A stretch of 64,000 nucleotides of DNA, from contig CALXWJ010000077.1 of assembly GCA_944392335.1 (NCBI GenBank), forward strand, positions 1-64,000, written 5' to 3'. Of the stretch, positions 28,474-37,705 are shown piece by piece (position 1 is the first letter of the stretch; every line of letters starts with the position of its first letter). The stretch comes from an uncultured Clostridia bacterium (lineage in GTDB: Bacteria > Bacillota > Clostridia > UBA1381). Below the pieces are notes generated by a model. That model ran no database searches. It was not told where the DNA came from and saw only the letters and a list, made by a program, of their open reading frames with translations. A program made the translations under genes and the position numbers.

Positions 28474-28502
28474 AGTATACCTCTATTTTAATCAGATATC
28501 AA
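28474..28502 (-). promoter_or_regulatory. Sigma-A-type promoter of DUF5685-J protein-DUF1385 operon
   Basis: TTGATA (28497-28502) and TATACT (28474-28479) on the minus strand are separated by 17 bases. It is in the divergent gap with spoVAC. Confidence 0.6.
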
Positions 28503-28666
28503 GTGGAATTGACAAGATTTATTTAAAATTTATTTTTTATTCATAATTTAAATACTTTTGTAAATAATAACATTAGTTTATTACTAATCTCTCAGTTAAA
28601 ATATTTTTTAACAAAACAAGTTTCTATTATCAAAACTCTAATTATTATACGGAGGAATACAAAGTT

Positions 28667-29110
28667 ATGGATAAAAATATGAGTCAAAAAGAATATCAAA
28701 ATCTGGCAAAGGAAAAATCGCCTCCTTCAAAAACCTTTTTAAACTGTGTTAAAGCTTTTTTTATTGGCGGGATAATATGTGTTATTGGTCAATGTTTTCT
28801 TTCATTTTATAAATCACTTAATCTTTCTGATGACCTTGCCGGCAGCGCAACCTCTATTTCTATGATTTTTATCGGGGTGCTGCTGACCGGACTTGACATC
28901 TACCATAAAATTGCCAAACACGGCGGCGCCGGGACTCTCGTTCCGATAACAGGATTTGCAAACGCCGTGGCATCACCGGCCATCGAAGCAAAAACAGAAG
29001 GTTATATTTTGGGGGTCGGAGCAAAAATCTTTACAATAGCCGGACCCGTAATACTGTATGGAACGGCTGCATCTTTCGTTGCAGGAATAATTTTTCTGTT
29101 TATGAAATAA
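28667..29110 (+). CDS. spoVAC: Stage V sporulation protein AC
   Basis: SpoVAC is an inner-membrane part of the channel that moves dipicolinate into the spore. The 147-residue protein has about four transmembrane segments and the family stretches GGIICVIGQ and GGAGTLVPITGFANAV followed by SPAIE. The ATG follows a GGAGG site. Normally spoVAD and spoVAE(b) follow directly, but here the convergent stalk gene follows, so this copy is an orphan. The gene supports spore formation in this organism, though not by itself. Confidence 0.9.
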   Translation: MDKNMSQKEYQNLAKEKSPPSKTFLNCVKAFFIGGIICVIGQCFLSFYKSLNLSDDLAGSATSISMIFIGVLLTGLDIYHKIAKHGGAGTLVPITGFANAVASPAIEAKTEGYILGVGAKIFTIAGPVILYGTAASFVAGIIFLFMK

Positions 29111-29151
29111 TTTTCGCAAAATAATTTTTTTACTTTATTAACAACAAAAAA

Positions 29152-29199
29152 ATGGTTGCAGATATGAGCGGATATACCCTGCTCATTTTCTGCAACCTC
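29152..29199. terminator. Bidirectional terminator between spoVAC and the PepSY gene
   Basis: GGTTGCAGA (29154-29162) pairs with TCTGCAACC (29189-29197) with an inner ATGAGC/GCTCAT stem. It serves two convergent genes. Confidence 0.7.
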
Positions 29200-29223
29200 A
29201 TTTAATTTATATAATACCGTAAT

Positions 29224-30042
29224 TTATCTTCTGTCTTCTTCCCATGCTACAATAGTACCGTCAGATACAAGTATGTCCGCAGAATACTTACATGTGTCTT
29301 TCATAAATTCAATATCATATACTCTTCTGCCGTCGTCGTAATCAAGTTCAACCTTTATAAACGTAACTTCGGATTCCGTAAGACCTGCTTTTTCCAATGC
29401 TACGGCTTTTGCCTGATCCGCCGTTATTTCACCGGTCTGATTTTGATATATGTTATTATCATCTTCTTCCCATGCTACGATTGAGCCATCGGATACAAGT
29501 ATTTCCGCAGAATACTTATAAGCATCTTTTCTGAATTCCACATCATATACTTTCCGGCCGTCATCATAATCGATTTGTGCCTTTTCAAATACTACATCAG
29601 CTTCTGTTAAGCCTGCCTTATTCAAAGCGATAGTCTTTGCCTGCTCTAAAGTAATCTCACCGTTTTGTGTTTGTATATTGCCTGACGTATTTGTTCCCGA
29701 ACCGGTGTTAGTATCACCTGTTATGATCACATCGGCATCAGTAACCGTGCTTTCAACGGTATTTAATTCTATTCTTTTATCATTTTCATACCAATAAACC
29801 GTTTTTCCCATAAGTTCCCCTATCGCTCTTACAGGAAGATACGTTGTTCCGTCATACAAAATCGGATATACAGTCTCACCGTTTACATTCTTAAAGGTCT
29901 TAACCTCCCCGTCAACGGCTATTGTAAAGTCAGGTCTGATTTGCGCCTCGATTGTATCTATTATGTCTCGTGCAAAAACACCTACAGCAATACTCGATAC
30001 ACTTAATGCGACTGCAGTCAAAACAGTAATTCTTTTTTTCAT
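29224..30042 (-). CDS. Secreted stalk-domain protein with two PepSY-like repeats
   Basis: The 272-residue protein has a signal peptide (about 1-25), a copper-amine-oxidase-N-like stalk domain (about 35-95, TTYLPVRAIGELMGKTVYWYEND), then two tandem PepSY-like repeats of about 70 residues each that begin GEITLEQAKTIALNKAGLT and GEITADQAKAVALEKAGLT. PepSY domains often inhibit proteases or bind ligands in the envelope. The two repeats are very similar, consistent with recent duplication. Start at 30042 follows AGAGGTGG. Confidence 0.85.
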   Translation of the reverse strand: MKKRITVLTAVALSVSSIAVGVFARDIIDTIEAQIRPDFTIAVDGEVKTFKNVNGETVYPILYDGTTYLPVRAIGELMGKTVYWYENDKRIELNTVESTVTDADVIITGDTNTGSGTNTSGNIQTQNGEITLEQAKTIALNKAGLTEADVVFEKAQIDYDDGRKVYDVEFRKDAYKYSAEILVSDGSIVAWEEDDNNIYQNQTGEITADQAKAVALEKAGLTESEVTFIKVELDYDDGRRVYDIEFMKDTCKYSADILVSDGTIVAWEEDRR

Positions 30043-30074
30043 AATGCCACCTCTTTTTCTCATATTTTTATTTA

Positions 30075-30103
30075 ATATTATCATATATATGCGTTTTTGT
30101 CAA
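30075..30103 (-). promoter_or_regulatory. Promoter of the PepSY/stalk gene
   Basis: TTGACA (30098-30103) and TAATAT (30075-30080) on the minus strand are 17 bases apart. Confidence 0.65.
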
Positions 30104-30183
30104 TTTATACATAAAAAATTTACATTTCCTACATACAATCATCATATGAAATCATATTATTACTTAATCATTAGTTTTACGTC

Positions 30184-30217
30184 AAAAAAAAGAAGCCAAG
30201 AAATATCTTGCTTCTTT
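30184..30217 (-). terminator. Terminator of the 5S-tRNA-Glu unit
   Basis: On the minus strand AAAGAAGC-AAGA pairs with TCTTG-GCTTCTTT followed by seven T residues, about five bases after the tRNA. Confidence 0.8.
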
Positions 30218-30221
30218 GTGG

Positions 30222-30293
30222 TGACCCGTGCGGGAATCGAACCCGCGTTACCGCCGTGAAAGGGCGGTGTCTTAACCGCTTGACCAACGGGCC
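30222..30293 (-). tRNA. tRNA-Glu (TTC)
   Basis: The 72-nt cloverleaf has a GGCCCGT/ACGGGTC acceptor with one G·U, D arm, anticodon stem-loop CCCTTTCACGG with anticodon UUC, and a T arm GCGGGTTCGATTCCCGC. It starts six bases after the 5S rRNA. The CCA end is not encoded. Confidence 0.95.
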
Positions 30294-30298
30294 GTAAA

Positions 30299-30415
<117 letters not shown>

Positions 30416-30444
30416 AACTTTGTCATCAATAAAACAACTTGGTC

Positions 30445-30473
30445 ATTATAACATATTATATATTATTTGTCAA
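30445..30473 (-). promoter_or_regulatory. Consensus promoter of 5S-tRNA-Glu
   Basis: TTGACA (30468-30473) and TATAAT (30445-30450) on the minus strand are 17 bases apart, a perfect consensus. The 5S begins about 30 bases downstream. Confidence 0.85.
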
Positions 30474-30538
30474 TAATTATGTGCATTTTTAATTTTTTTA
30501 ATTATCCTTTTTTACAAATAAAATTATAATATCCTATT

Positions 30539-30720
30539 TTATAACTACGGATAAGATATCCCCGCCGTAATCGGCGGCGGGTTCCATATTTGTAATCAGT
30601 TTTGTAATCAGTAAAGGTACAATCTCCCACTGATTACAGCGCACCACCGTAAGGGCGATTCTCGAATCGCCTGTTTCACTCTTGTCCTCGTTAAATGACG
30701 GGACGATCCCTTATCGAATT
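30539..30720 (-). repeat. Dispersed structured intergenic repeat, copy 3 (reverse)
   Basis: On the minus strand it reads from AATTCGATAAGGG through ACGAGGACAAGAGT, a GGCGATTCGAGAATCGCC hairpin, TAATCAGTGGGAGATTGTACC, CTGATTACAAATATGGAACC and the hairpin CCGCCGCCGATTACGGCGG to TCCGTAGTTATA. GTAATCAGT pairs exactly with ACTGATTAC inside it. It occupies the gap between the 5S unit and a membrane-protein gene and carries about 30 extra bases relative to copy 2. Confidence 0.8.
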
Positions 30721-30753
30721 TCTCTTATATCATTCACATATGTACCGACCATA

Positions 30754-31407
30754 TTATTTTATTAATGCATTCGCAATCTTTTTGGCAGTCTCAATATTTC
30801 GTAAAACTTCTTCATCATCGGTATTGTAATCCCTCACCGCTACATACAGATCGTCAGCATTTATACCCGCGTCCTTCAACATCTGACTGTCTGCCAAAGA
30901 AACCGCGTAACCCATATCATTAAAATTATACAGACGGCTTTCATCTATATCACTATCGGACCAGTCTGAGACCGGTTTAAAAGCGCCCTCCAGAGTATCA
31001 TTGTTAAAAAGATATTTTGCCTTGTCAGAGTCAAAAATAAACAACATACATTCATCCGAAACAAACTGAAGCTGTAATTTTGTGATCATAGCAGTAAAGA
31101 ATTCAGCGTCTTCTTCATTTTCGGAAAAAACCATATCTTGAATGTCAATATTCTTTTCACCGTTATTGTCTATATCATCGATTAACGGTTCGAGCACACT
31201 TGACATTTTTTCCTCATCCAAATACATATCTGCAGTATAGGTAATATAATAATCATACTTTGTTCGTGTCATAACCTGGTATACGGTAATAGCGACCGCC
31301 GCTATTATAAGCACTATTACTATCGTATGTATTTTATAATACTCCCAAAAATATTCCCACCATGCCTTTGTGAATTTATCCGGTATTTTCCCGTAATGTT
31401 CAGCCAT
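30754..31407 (-). CDS. Unknown single-pass membrane protein
   Basis: The 217-residue protein has one transmembrane segment (about 28-48), a basic N-terminal part (AEHYGKIPDKFTKAWWEYFWEYY) and a large extracellular acidic domain. I do not recognise a named family. The start at 31407 follows GGAGG by eight bases. It sits downstream of a small Cys-containing ORF and rho. Confidence 0.75.
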   Translation of the reverse strand: MAEHYGKIPDKFTKAWWEYFWEYYKIHTIVIVLIIAAVAITVYQVMTRTKYDYYITYTADMYLDEEKMSSVLEPLIDDIDNNGEKNIDIQDMVFSENEEDAEFFTAMITKLQLQFVSDECMLFIFDSDKAKYLFNNDTLEGAFKPVSDWSDSDIDESRLYNFNDMGYAVSLADSQMLKDAGINADDLYVAVRDYNTDDEEVLRNIETAKKIANALIK

Positions 31408-31423
31408 TTTCAATTCCTCCGTA

Positions 31424-31606
31424 TCATGTGAAATTTATTTCAGCCGCAATGTATTTAAGAACGTTGTCCTTCCGCCAATCCGAATTGCTGCCTATTTTAT
31501 TTATATGCTCAATACATGCAACGGCATAAATTTTGTTTTCATCCTCATAAAAACTCTCCGATTTACATATACTGCATTTTTTCGACAGGTATATTATAAT
31601 GCCCAT
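31424..31606 (-). CDS. Small hypothetical protein with CxxC
   Basis: A 60-residue frame contains KKCSICKSESFYED and ends just 16 bases before the next gene. The CxxC could bind zinc. A good promoter-like pair, TTGACC and TATAAT with a 17-base spacer, overlaps the proposed start, so the coding start is uncertain and the protein may be shorter or not made. Confidence 0.45.
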   Translation of the reverse strand: MGIIIYLSKKCSICKSESFYEDENKIYAVACIEHINKIGSNSDWRKDNVLKYIAAEINFT

Positions 31607-31667
31607 ATTTGTAAAGGTCAACAAGTTATTATCAAAATTCGAATTAAATTAATATATTATTAACATT

Positions 31668-32975
31668 TTATTTTTTCAATACCTTTATAATATTCTGCGC
31701 AAACATTTCGTTATTCTCTGTATTGCGGATATAACGAAGGATAAAGTTCATCGCGTCGGCGGGAGTTTGTCTTGCAAGTTCACGTCTGATAAGCCAAGCC
31801 GCTTCGTATTCTTTCGGATCCAACAGATCTTCTTCTCTTCTCGTCCCGGATTTAAGAATATCCACCGCCGGGAAAATCCTTCTTTCCTGCATGCTTCTGT
31901 CAAGCTTTAATTCCATGTTTCCGGTACCTTTGAATTCTTCAAAAATAACTTCATCCATACGGCTTCCGGTTTCCACAAGCGCTGTAGCAAGTATGGTCAG
32001 ACTGCCGCCTTCTTCTATGTTTCTCGCCGCCCCGAAAAATTTTTTCGGTTTAATCAGAGCATCCGGGTCAAGACCTCCCGACAGCGTCCTTCCGGTGGGA
32101 GTTACAGTCAAGTTATATGCTCTTGCAAGTCTTGTTATCGAATCCAGCAATATTACAACATCTTTTTTCTGCTCTACCAGCCTCTGTGCTCTTTCCAAAA
32201 CAATTTCCGCCACTTTGCAATGATTTTCCGGAGTCTGATCAAAGGTTGAATATATCACGTCGCCGTTAATGGAACGCTTTAAATCGGTTACCTCCTCCGG
32301 ACGTTCATCGATCAGCAATACTATAAGCTTGATTTCGGGATTGTTTTTGGAAATAGATTGGGCAATTTGTTTTATCAAGGTTGTTTTTCCCGCTTTCGGA
32401 GGAGCAACAATCATACCCCTTTGTCCTTTCCCTATCGGCGCTATTATATCAATTATCCTTGATGCGATACTGTCGTCTTTATCCGAACTCAAAATGATCT
32501 TTTCTTTGGGATATATAGGGGTCAAACGTTCAAAATTTGTTCTTTTCAATGCCACATCAATGGCGTCATCATTTATCTTCTTTACAAAAAGCAAGGGGGA
32601 ATATTTATCATCATCCTGTGACGGACGGCAGTCGCCCAATATTTCGTCTCCTGTTTTTAAATTGAATCTTCTTATCTGGGTGGGCGATACATATACATCA
32701 TTTTCACTGGTCTGATAATTATCAAATCTTAAAAACCCGAAGCCGTCGCTCATAACATCAAGAACTCCGCATACCTCGATAACATCGGCCGGACGTTTCC
32801 GTTCCGGTTTTTGGGCGGTTTTGTTTTCTTTTTCCCTTATCTCTTCACGATGTTTTCTTATCAGCTCGATTATTTCATCTTTTTTCAGCGTTGATACCTT
32901 CGGTATCTCCAATCCTTGTGCTATCTGCTTTAATTCCTCTCTGGTCTTTCTTTCCAACGCTATACCATCCTGCAT
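31668..32975 (-). CDS. rho: Transcription termination factor Rho
   Basis: Rho is a hexameric RNA helicase that ends transcription. The 435-residue protein has an N-terminal Rho-N helix domain (about 8-45), a cold-shock-like RNA-binding domain (about 70-145), Walker A within APPKAGKTTL, the Walker B VVILLDSITRLARAYN, and the C-terminal GSRMDEVIFEEFKGTGN. The ATG at 32975 is preferred over an upstream TTG because AAAGGA lies suitably before it. Confidence 0.97.
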   Translation of the reverse strand: MQDGIALERKTREELKQIAQGLEIPKVSTLKKDEIIELIRKHREEIREKENKTAQKPERKRPADVIEVCGVLDVMSDGFGFLRFDNYQTSENDVYVSPTQIRRFNLKTGDEILGDCRPSQDDDKYSPLLFVKKINDDAIDVALKRTNFERLTPIYPKEKIILSSDKDDSIASRIIDIIAPIGKGQRGMIVAPPKAGKTTLIKQIAQSISKNNPEIKLIVLLIDERPEEVTDLKRSINGDVIYSTFDQTPENHCKVAEIVLERAQRLVEQKKDVVILLDSITRLARAYNLTVTPTGRTLSGGLDPDALIKPKKFFGAARNIEEGGSLTILATALVETGSRMDEVIFEEFKGTGNMELKLDRSMQERRIFPAVDILKSGTRREEDLLDPKEYEAAWLIRRELARQTPADAMNFILRYIRNTENNEMFAQNIIKVLKK

Positions 32976-33051
32976 AGATTTAACATATCCTTTCAATTTT
33001 GTTGAATTTTAATCGTAAAATAAATTTTCTTCCATCACATTGCAAAGCTCT

Positions 33052-33732
33052 CTATTTCATAAATATCTTTAATAATAAATTATCGTTGTAAAAATATTTT
33101 GTTATATAAGTCTGATTGATTGATTCGTTAATTTCCCCCGTACTGTCACCGGGTATAAACCATATCAGTGCGGCACATAATATATATACTATAAAAAGGG
33201 CATTGATCATCCCGAGTATTATTCCGCCCAATCTGTTTACGGTTTTTAAAAGCGGCAATTTGAACACCGCATCCGCTATTTTCAAAACCAGGAATAAAAC
33301 AAGTCTGATAATAAAATATAAAACAATTATTGAAACAATATTTATTATTGACGCCGCTATGCTTTGCGCCGTTTCGCTTACAATATTGTTTTTTGTTTCT
33401 TCGATTATTTCTGTTTTGTCAACAATTAAATTATTAAAAAAATCCGGTAATCCCAATTTATTTTCTTCCGTTTCTTCACCGGTATTTTCCTCTTCGCTTT
33501 TTGACAAATTCTGCAAAAGCGCTTGTTCGATTTTTGTTTCAATATTCTTGCCGAACGCCGATTCTTTTACCGCATTTGTGATGCTGTCCTGAAAAACAAG
33601 CATCAAAACCATTGTCAGTATGATCGAAACAATGCCGTATGACGCCCTGATAAATCCTTTTTTTGAAGCACAAACGATACATATTATAAAAACAGCCAAA
33701 ACAATAACATCAAACAATATCCATAAATACAC
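33052..33732 (-). CDS. CvpA-family membrane protein
   Basis: The 226-residue protein has four predicted transmembrane segments (about 5-22, 30-48, 125-150, 178-198) with the GFIRASYGI and NRLGGIILGMINA motifs of CvpA/colicin V production homologues. There is an inserted soluble acidic loop near 70-115. The exact function is unknown. It sits between DUF5711 and rho in an operon-like run. Confidence 0.85.
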   Translation of the reverse strand: MYLWILFDVIVLAVFIICIVCASKKGFIRASYGIVSIILTMVLMLVFQDSITNAVKESAFGKNIETKIEQALLQNLSKSEEENTGEETEENKLGLPDFFNNLIVDKTEIIEETKNNIVSETAQSIAASIINIVSIIVLYFIIRLVLFLVLKIADAVFKLPLLKTVNRLGGIILGMINALFIVYILCAALIWFIPGDSTGEINESINQTYITKYFYNDNLLLKIFMK

Positions 33733-33746
33733 CTTATATCCTCCTT

Positions 33747-35042
33747 TTATTGGTTATTTTTTTTCGTGTGCAGAAATTCCATGCTCGAGTTATATACGAT
33801 CAGGATATTTTCCGAATCGATAAAATATACCATATGAATATCTCTTGAAGGAGTATATTTTGCAAGATACTCCCCGTTCATCCTCGTTAAAAACAAATTC
33901 CTTTCGTTGTTGAAAATAATGTACCCGTCGCAAATATCACAAAAATCCGGAATAATGTCGGTACTGATCTTCTGTTTTTCCTTTCCCGATGAATTCATTA
34001 TTGCAAGCTCTGCATTATTATTGTTATCAAAAAGCAATAATCTGACGTCTCCCGAATCCTTCCTGTATCTCTTTAAGGTCTTTCCCTCAAAATTATTGAC
34101 CCATAATTCCCTGCCGCTGTCATTAAAGGCGATCATTTTATCATCCGCATAAGCATACAGGGTCCTCTGAGAAAAATCAAGATCGTATATAATGGTGTTT
34201 TCATAAGTTTTTTCAACATCCGCTTCTGTTTTTGAAACATCCAGAAAAGAAATCTTTGAAACAGGCTGGTTTGTTACGTTAAGCAATGATACCGCAAGCT
34301 TTCTGGAAGACGAAACTGCCGCCGCAATAACGTATTCACTGCCGAAGCTCCTTGAATATATTTCTTCTCCTGATCTATTATATACGCTTACCGCGCCTTT
34401 ATAGTACTTTTTCTCCGTTACCGCAACACATTCACCGTCTGAAGATATATTGCCCGTCAGGATATTTTCACTTGTCTGTACTTCATATATGATCTTTTCG
34501 TTATTTAATACGCATATCTTGTTCCCGCCTTGCTCCATCAATAATATATAAGGATCTGCGACCTTTAATATCGGGTTCGATATCTGTATCGGAACAGACC
34601 ACTTTTTTTCGCCCTTATTACTAAAAAAATTAATCGAGCTTTCATCAACGCATAAAATACCGTTACGGTATCTGTCATATTTTGCATTTGCGGCTCCCTT
34701 TAAAGCAATGGGATCGCATGTTAATTCAAACACCTGTGGAAGTTCATTTTCATTTATTTGTTCTACGCTGCTTGTTTTCACTTCTTCTTCATTTTGTGCA
34801 TTCCCGCCGTCTGTCTGCACAGACTCCGCTTCCGAATTTTCATCAACAACGGCGTTTTCCTCGTTTTCTGACTTTTTCAGCTCATATTTCAATCTGAGAT
34901 TTAAAATATTATCCTTAAAATTGCTTATGTAGTTATCGATAAATTCATTGTGATATCCCGAATTTACATAAAAAGCCGCTCCGCCTGCGATAAGTCCGAT
35001 AACGGCGGCAATTATAATTAAAGTTATAATTATTTTTTTCAT
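33747..35042 (-). CDS. DUF5711-family beta-propeller-like membrane protein
   Basis: The 431-residue protein has an N-terminal transmembrane anchor (about 3-26), an acidic linker (about 55-95) and a beta-propeller-like extracellular region of repeated short beta motifs. It resembles DUF5711 proteins of Clostridia, which are of unknown role. Its ATG shares one base with the truA stop codon, so it is coupled to truA. The family assignment is from recall. Confidence 0.75.
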   Translation of the reverse strand: MKKIIITLIIIAAVIGLIAGGAAFYVNSGYHNEFIDNYISNFKDNILNLRLKYELKKSENEENAVVDENSEAESVQTDGGNAQNEEEVKTSSVEQINENELPQVFELTCDPIALKGAANAKYDRYRNGILCVDESSINFFSNKGEKKWSVPIQISNPILKVADPYILLMEQGGNKICVLNNEKIIYEVQTSENILTGNISSDGECVAVTEKKYYKGAVSVYNRSGEEIYSRSFGSEYVIAAAVSSSRKLAVSLLNVTNQPVSKISFLDVSKTEADVEKTYENTIIYDLDFSQRTLYAYADDKMIAFNDSGRELWVNNFEGKTLKRYRKDSGDVRLLLFDNNNNAELAIMNSSGKEKQKISTDIIPDFCDICDGYIIFNNERNLFLTRMNGEYLAKYTPSRDIHMVYFIDSENILIVYNSSMEFLHTKKNNQ

Positions 35043-35776
35043 TAATAATACACCTCCGATAAATATAATCCGCAGGCAGGCGCCGTGATCCCCGCACGCT
35101 TTCTGTCCTTTGCTTCTATAATATCCGCAATATCCTCCGCCCTGATCTTTCCGTTACCGACAAAGACAAGAGTCCCTGCAATAATCCTTACCATATTATA
35201 CAAAAATCCGTTTCCGCAGATATCTATTCTTATCAAGTCATTTTCTTTTTCAATTTTAATATAATGTATTGTTCTTACAGTGGTTTTTACCGTAAACCCC
35301 GACGCTGCAAATCCTATAAAATCATGAGTCCCGCAAAAAGCTTCCGCAGCCCTTTTCATTTTTTCAAAATCAAGCTCATATCGGTAATGCCATGCTCTGT
35401 TATTATAAAAAGCATCGGGATACTTTGAATTTAAAATCAAATATGAATAGGTCTTTCCAATTGCATTTTTGTGTGCGTCAAAATCAGGTTTCATATCCTC
35501 TGCATTTTTACATACAACGTCTTTGGGCAAATATCTGTTTAATGCATACGGAAAACGTTCACACGCTATAGTCGTATCGGTTTTAAAGCTGCAAATATAA
35601 TTTTGTGCATGCACACCCGTATCCGTTCTTCCGCAGCCTGACAGCTTCGGTCTGATACCCGTTAATTTTTTTATGGCATTTTCAATAACCTCCTGTACCG
35701 TTACCGCATTTTCCTGTATCTGCCAGCCATGATAATTCGTTCCGTCATATTGAACGGTCAATTTTATGTTTCTCAT
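35042..35776 (-). CDS. truA: tRNA pseudouridine synthase A
   Basis: TruA makes pseudouridine at positions 38-40 of the tRNA anticodon arm. The 244-residue protein has the catalytic Asp in GCGRTDTGVHA and the conserved YDGTNYHGWQIQ opening. The length is typical. It is 13 bases downstream of ecfT, matching the conserved ecfAAT-truA order of Bacillota. Confidence 0.96.
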   Translation of the reverse strand: MRNIKLTVQYDGTNYHGWQIQENAVTVQEVIENAIKKLTGIRPKLSGCGRTDTGVHAQNYICSFKTDTTIACERFPYALNRYLPKDVVCKNAEDMKPDFDAHKNAIGKTYSYLILNSKYPDAFYNNRAWHYRYELDFEKMKRAAEAFCGTHDFIGFAASGFTVKTTVRTIHYIKIEKENDLIRIDICGNGFLYNMVRIIAGTLVFVGNGKIRAEDIADIIEAKDRKRAGITAPACGLYLSEVYY

Positions 35777-35789
35777 ATTATCCTCTTGA

Positions 35790-36605
35790 TCATATTAAAT
35801 ATTGCATCAGCAGCAAAGCCGCGGCAAAAACGATTATTGTGCCCACAGCGATATAATCTCTTGCACACATTTTTGCCTGTTTCATTCTTGTCCTGTTTTT
35901 TCCGCCGTGATAACATCTTGCGTCCATTGCGGTCGCAAGCTCATCAGCACGTCTGAACGCGCTTACAAACAGCGGTACCAGCAAGGGTATCATGGCTTTT
36001 GCGCGCATTATGATATTCCCGCTGTCAAAATCGGCGCCTCTTGCCGTCTGAGCCTTTATGATCTTATCGGTCTCCTCCGCCAATGTGGGAATAAATCTGA
36101 TGGCTATGGACATCATCATTGCAATCTCATGTGCGGGTACTTTTATTATTTCCAAGGGTTTTAGTATATTTTCAATGCCGTCGGTAAGCATGATCGGAGA
36201 CGTTGTCAATGTTAAAAGCGACGTAACTCCTACAAGCAAGGTAAGCCTTAAAAACATAAGAATACCCATTCTTACACCTTCGTATGTGATTTTTATGCTC
36301 CAATCGAAAAATATTTTTTGCTGCCATAGTGTTTCTCCCGGCGTCAAAAAAAGATTGATTATTACCGTAAATACTATGATAAAAACCATCGGCCGCAGAC
36401 CCTTTAGCACATACAGCGGCGGTATTTTACTCAAAAACACCAAAAATACCGCAAAGGCTATAAACACGGCATAAGGGATGGGATCGGATATCATAAAAAG
36501 AAGGATTATTACAGCGAAAGTAAGTATTATCTTTACTCTTGCGTCCATTTTATGCAGAAAGGAATCGCCAGAGATATATTGTCCTATTGTGATATCCTTA
36601 AACAT
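35790..36605 (-). CDS. ecfT: ECF transporter transmembrane subunit EcfT
   Basis: EcfT couples the ATPases to a vitamin-binding S subunit. The 271-residue protein has five to six transmembrane segments and the coupling-helix motifs ARGADFDSG and DARCYHGG. It overlaps the end of ecfA2 by eight bases. The S subunit is not encoded beside it, consistent with a group II ECF system with exchangeable S components such as folT at 40.6 kb. Confidence 0.95.
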   Translation of the reverse strand: MFKDITIGQYISGDSFLHKMDARVKIILTFAVIILLFMISDPIPYAVFIAFAVFLVFLSKIPPLYVLKGLRPMVFIIVFTVIINLFLTPGETLWQQKIFFDWSIKITYEGVRMGILMFLRLTLLVGVTSLLTLTTSPIMLTDGIENILKPLEIIKVPAHEIAMMMSIAIRFIPTLAEETDKIIKAQTARGADFDSGNIIMRAKAMIPLLVPLFVSAFRRADELATAMDARCYHGGKNRTRMKQAKMCARDYIAVGTIIVFAAALLLMQYLI

Positions 36606-37455
36606 GTTCTTTCCCTTTCATTTTCTCGTTTAATATTTTTACCGCATACTTTACGGTATATATATCCTTAGGCAGGTCCGCTCCCATTTTTATCAATTTG
36701 TTAAACAGCTGCGTGACCTGCGGAACGTTCAAGCCTATATTTATAAGCTCGTCTCCTCTTTCAAACACCTCAGATACACTGCCATGCATAAATACTGTTC
36801 CTTTATTCATGACAATAATGTTTTTTGCCACTCTTGCCACATCCTCCATGCTGTGAGAAACAAATATTATCGTCATGTTAAGCCTTTCATGCAGAGACGT
36901 CAGCAGCCGGAGCAAGGAATCTCTTCCCCTCGGGTCAAGCCCCGCCGTAGGCTCATCCAGAATAAGGATCTTCGGATGCATTGAAAGGACTCCCGCAATG
37001 GCGGCGCGCCTTTTTTGCCCTCCCGACAAATCAAAAGGGGATTTTTCCAAAATTGCCTCATCCAGATTGACCAGCCTTGCCGCTTCCATAACTCTATCCT
37101 TTATCTCATCCGCATCAAGCCCCATATTTTTGGGGCCGAAAGCAATATCCCGATAAACAGTCTCTTCAAAAAGCTGATGCTCCGGATATTGAAACACCAA
37201 TCCGACTTTTTTCCTTATTAATTTTAAATCAATACCGGGCCTTGTTATATCTGTTCCGTCTATTATGATCTTACCGTCGGTAGGCTTGATCAATCCGTTT
37301 AAATGCTGTATCAAGGTTGATTTCCCAGAACCGGTATGTCCGATAATCGCAGTAAAATCACCGTCGGGGATCTCTATATTAACATTATAAAGCGCGTGTT
37401 TTTCATAAGGCATACCCGGCTGATATATATAGTTGAGATTTTCTGTTTTTATCAA
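36598..37455 (-). CDS. ecfA2: ECF transporter ATPase EcfA2
   Basis: The 285-residue ABC ATPase has Walker A GHTGSGKST, signature LSGGQKRR, Walker B LILDEPTAGLDP and the switch histidine in FVSHSMEDV. It is one of the two ATPases powering EcfT. It lies 250 bases downstream of ecfA1, a larger than usual gap, which is AT-rich without a recognisable terminator. Confidence 0.95.
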   Translation of the reverse strand: MIKTENLNYIYQPGMPYEKHALYNVNIEIPDGDFTAIIGHTGSGKSTLIQHLNGLIKPTDGKIIIDGTDITRPGIDLKLIRKKVGLVFQYPEHQLFEETVYRDIAFGPKNMGLDADEIKDRVMEAARLVNLDEAILEKSPFDLSGGQKRRAAIAGVLSMHPKILILDEPTAGLDPRGRDSLLRLLTSLHERLNMTIIFVSHSMEDVARVAKNIIVMNKGTVFMHGSVSEVFERGDELINIGLNVPQVTQLFNKLIKMGADLPKDIYTVKYAVKILNEKMKGKEHV

Positions 37456-37705
37456 GTTTTAACACGCCCTTTCTTTTCTGAGAAAATTGAATACGATTAA
37501 AATTTATACTCTCATATGATTATGGATATTATAAATTGTAAAAGACATTATTTTTTCCATGAACCGGAATCAGACAATAATAAAACACGGCTTCAAAAAT
37601 ACGTTTGTGAAACAATAAAAGAATAACCACGGAAATTTATATTTTAAATAATTTTTTAAAACACAAAAACCTGAATGGTTTAAATCATATCACCGAAAAT
37701 CACGT

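Noticed and set aside
28500-28660. Sigma-G-type promoter for spoVAC
   Set aside because: No clear TGAATA/CATACTA pair could be found at the right spacing.
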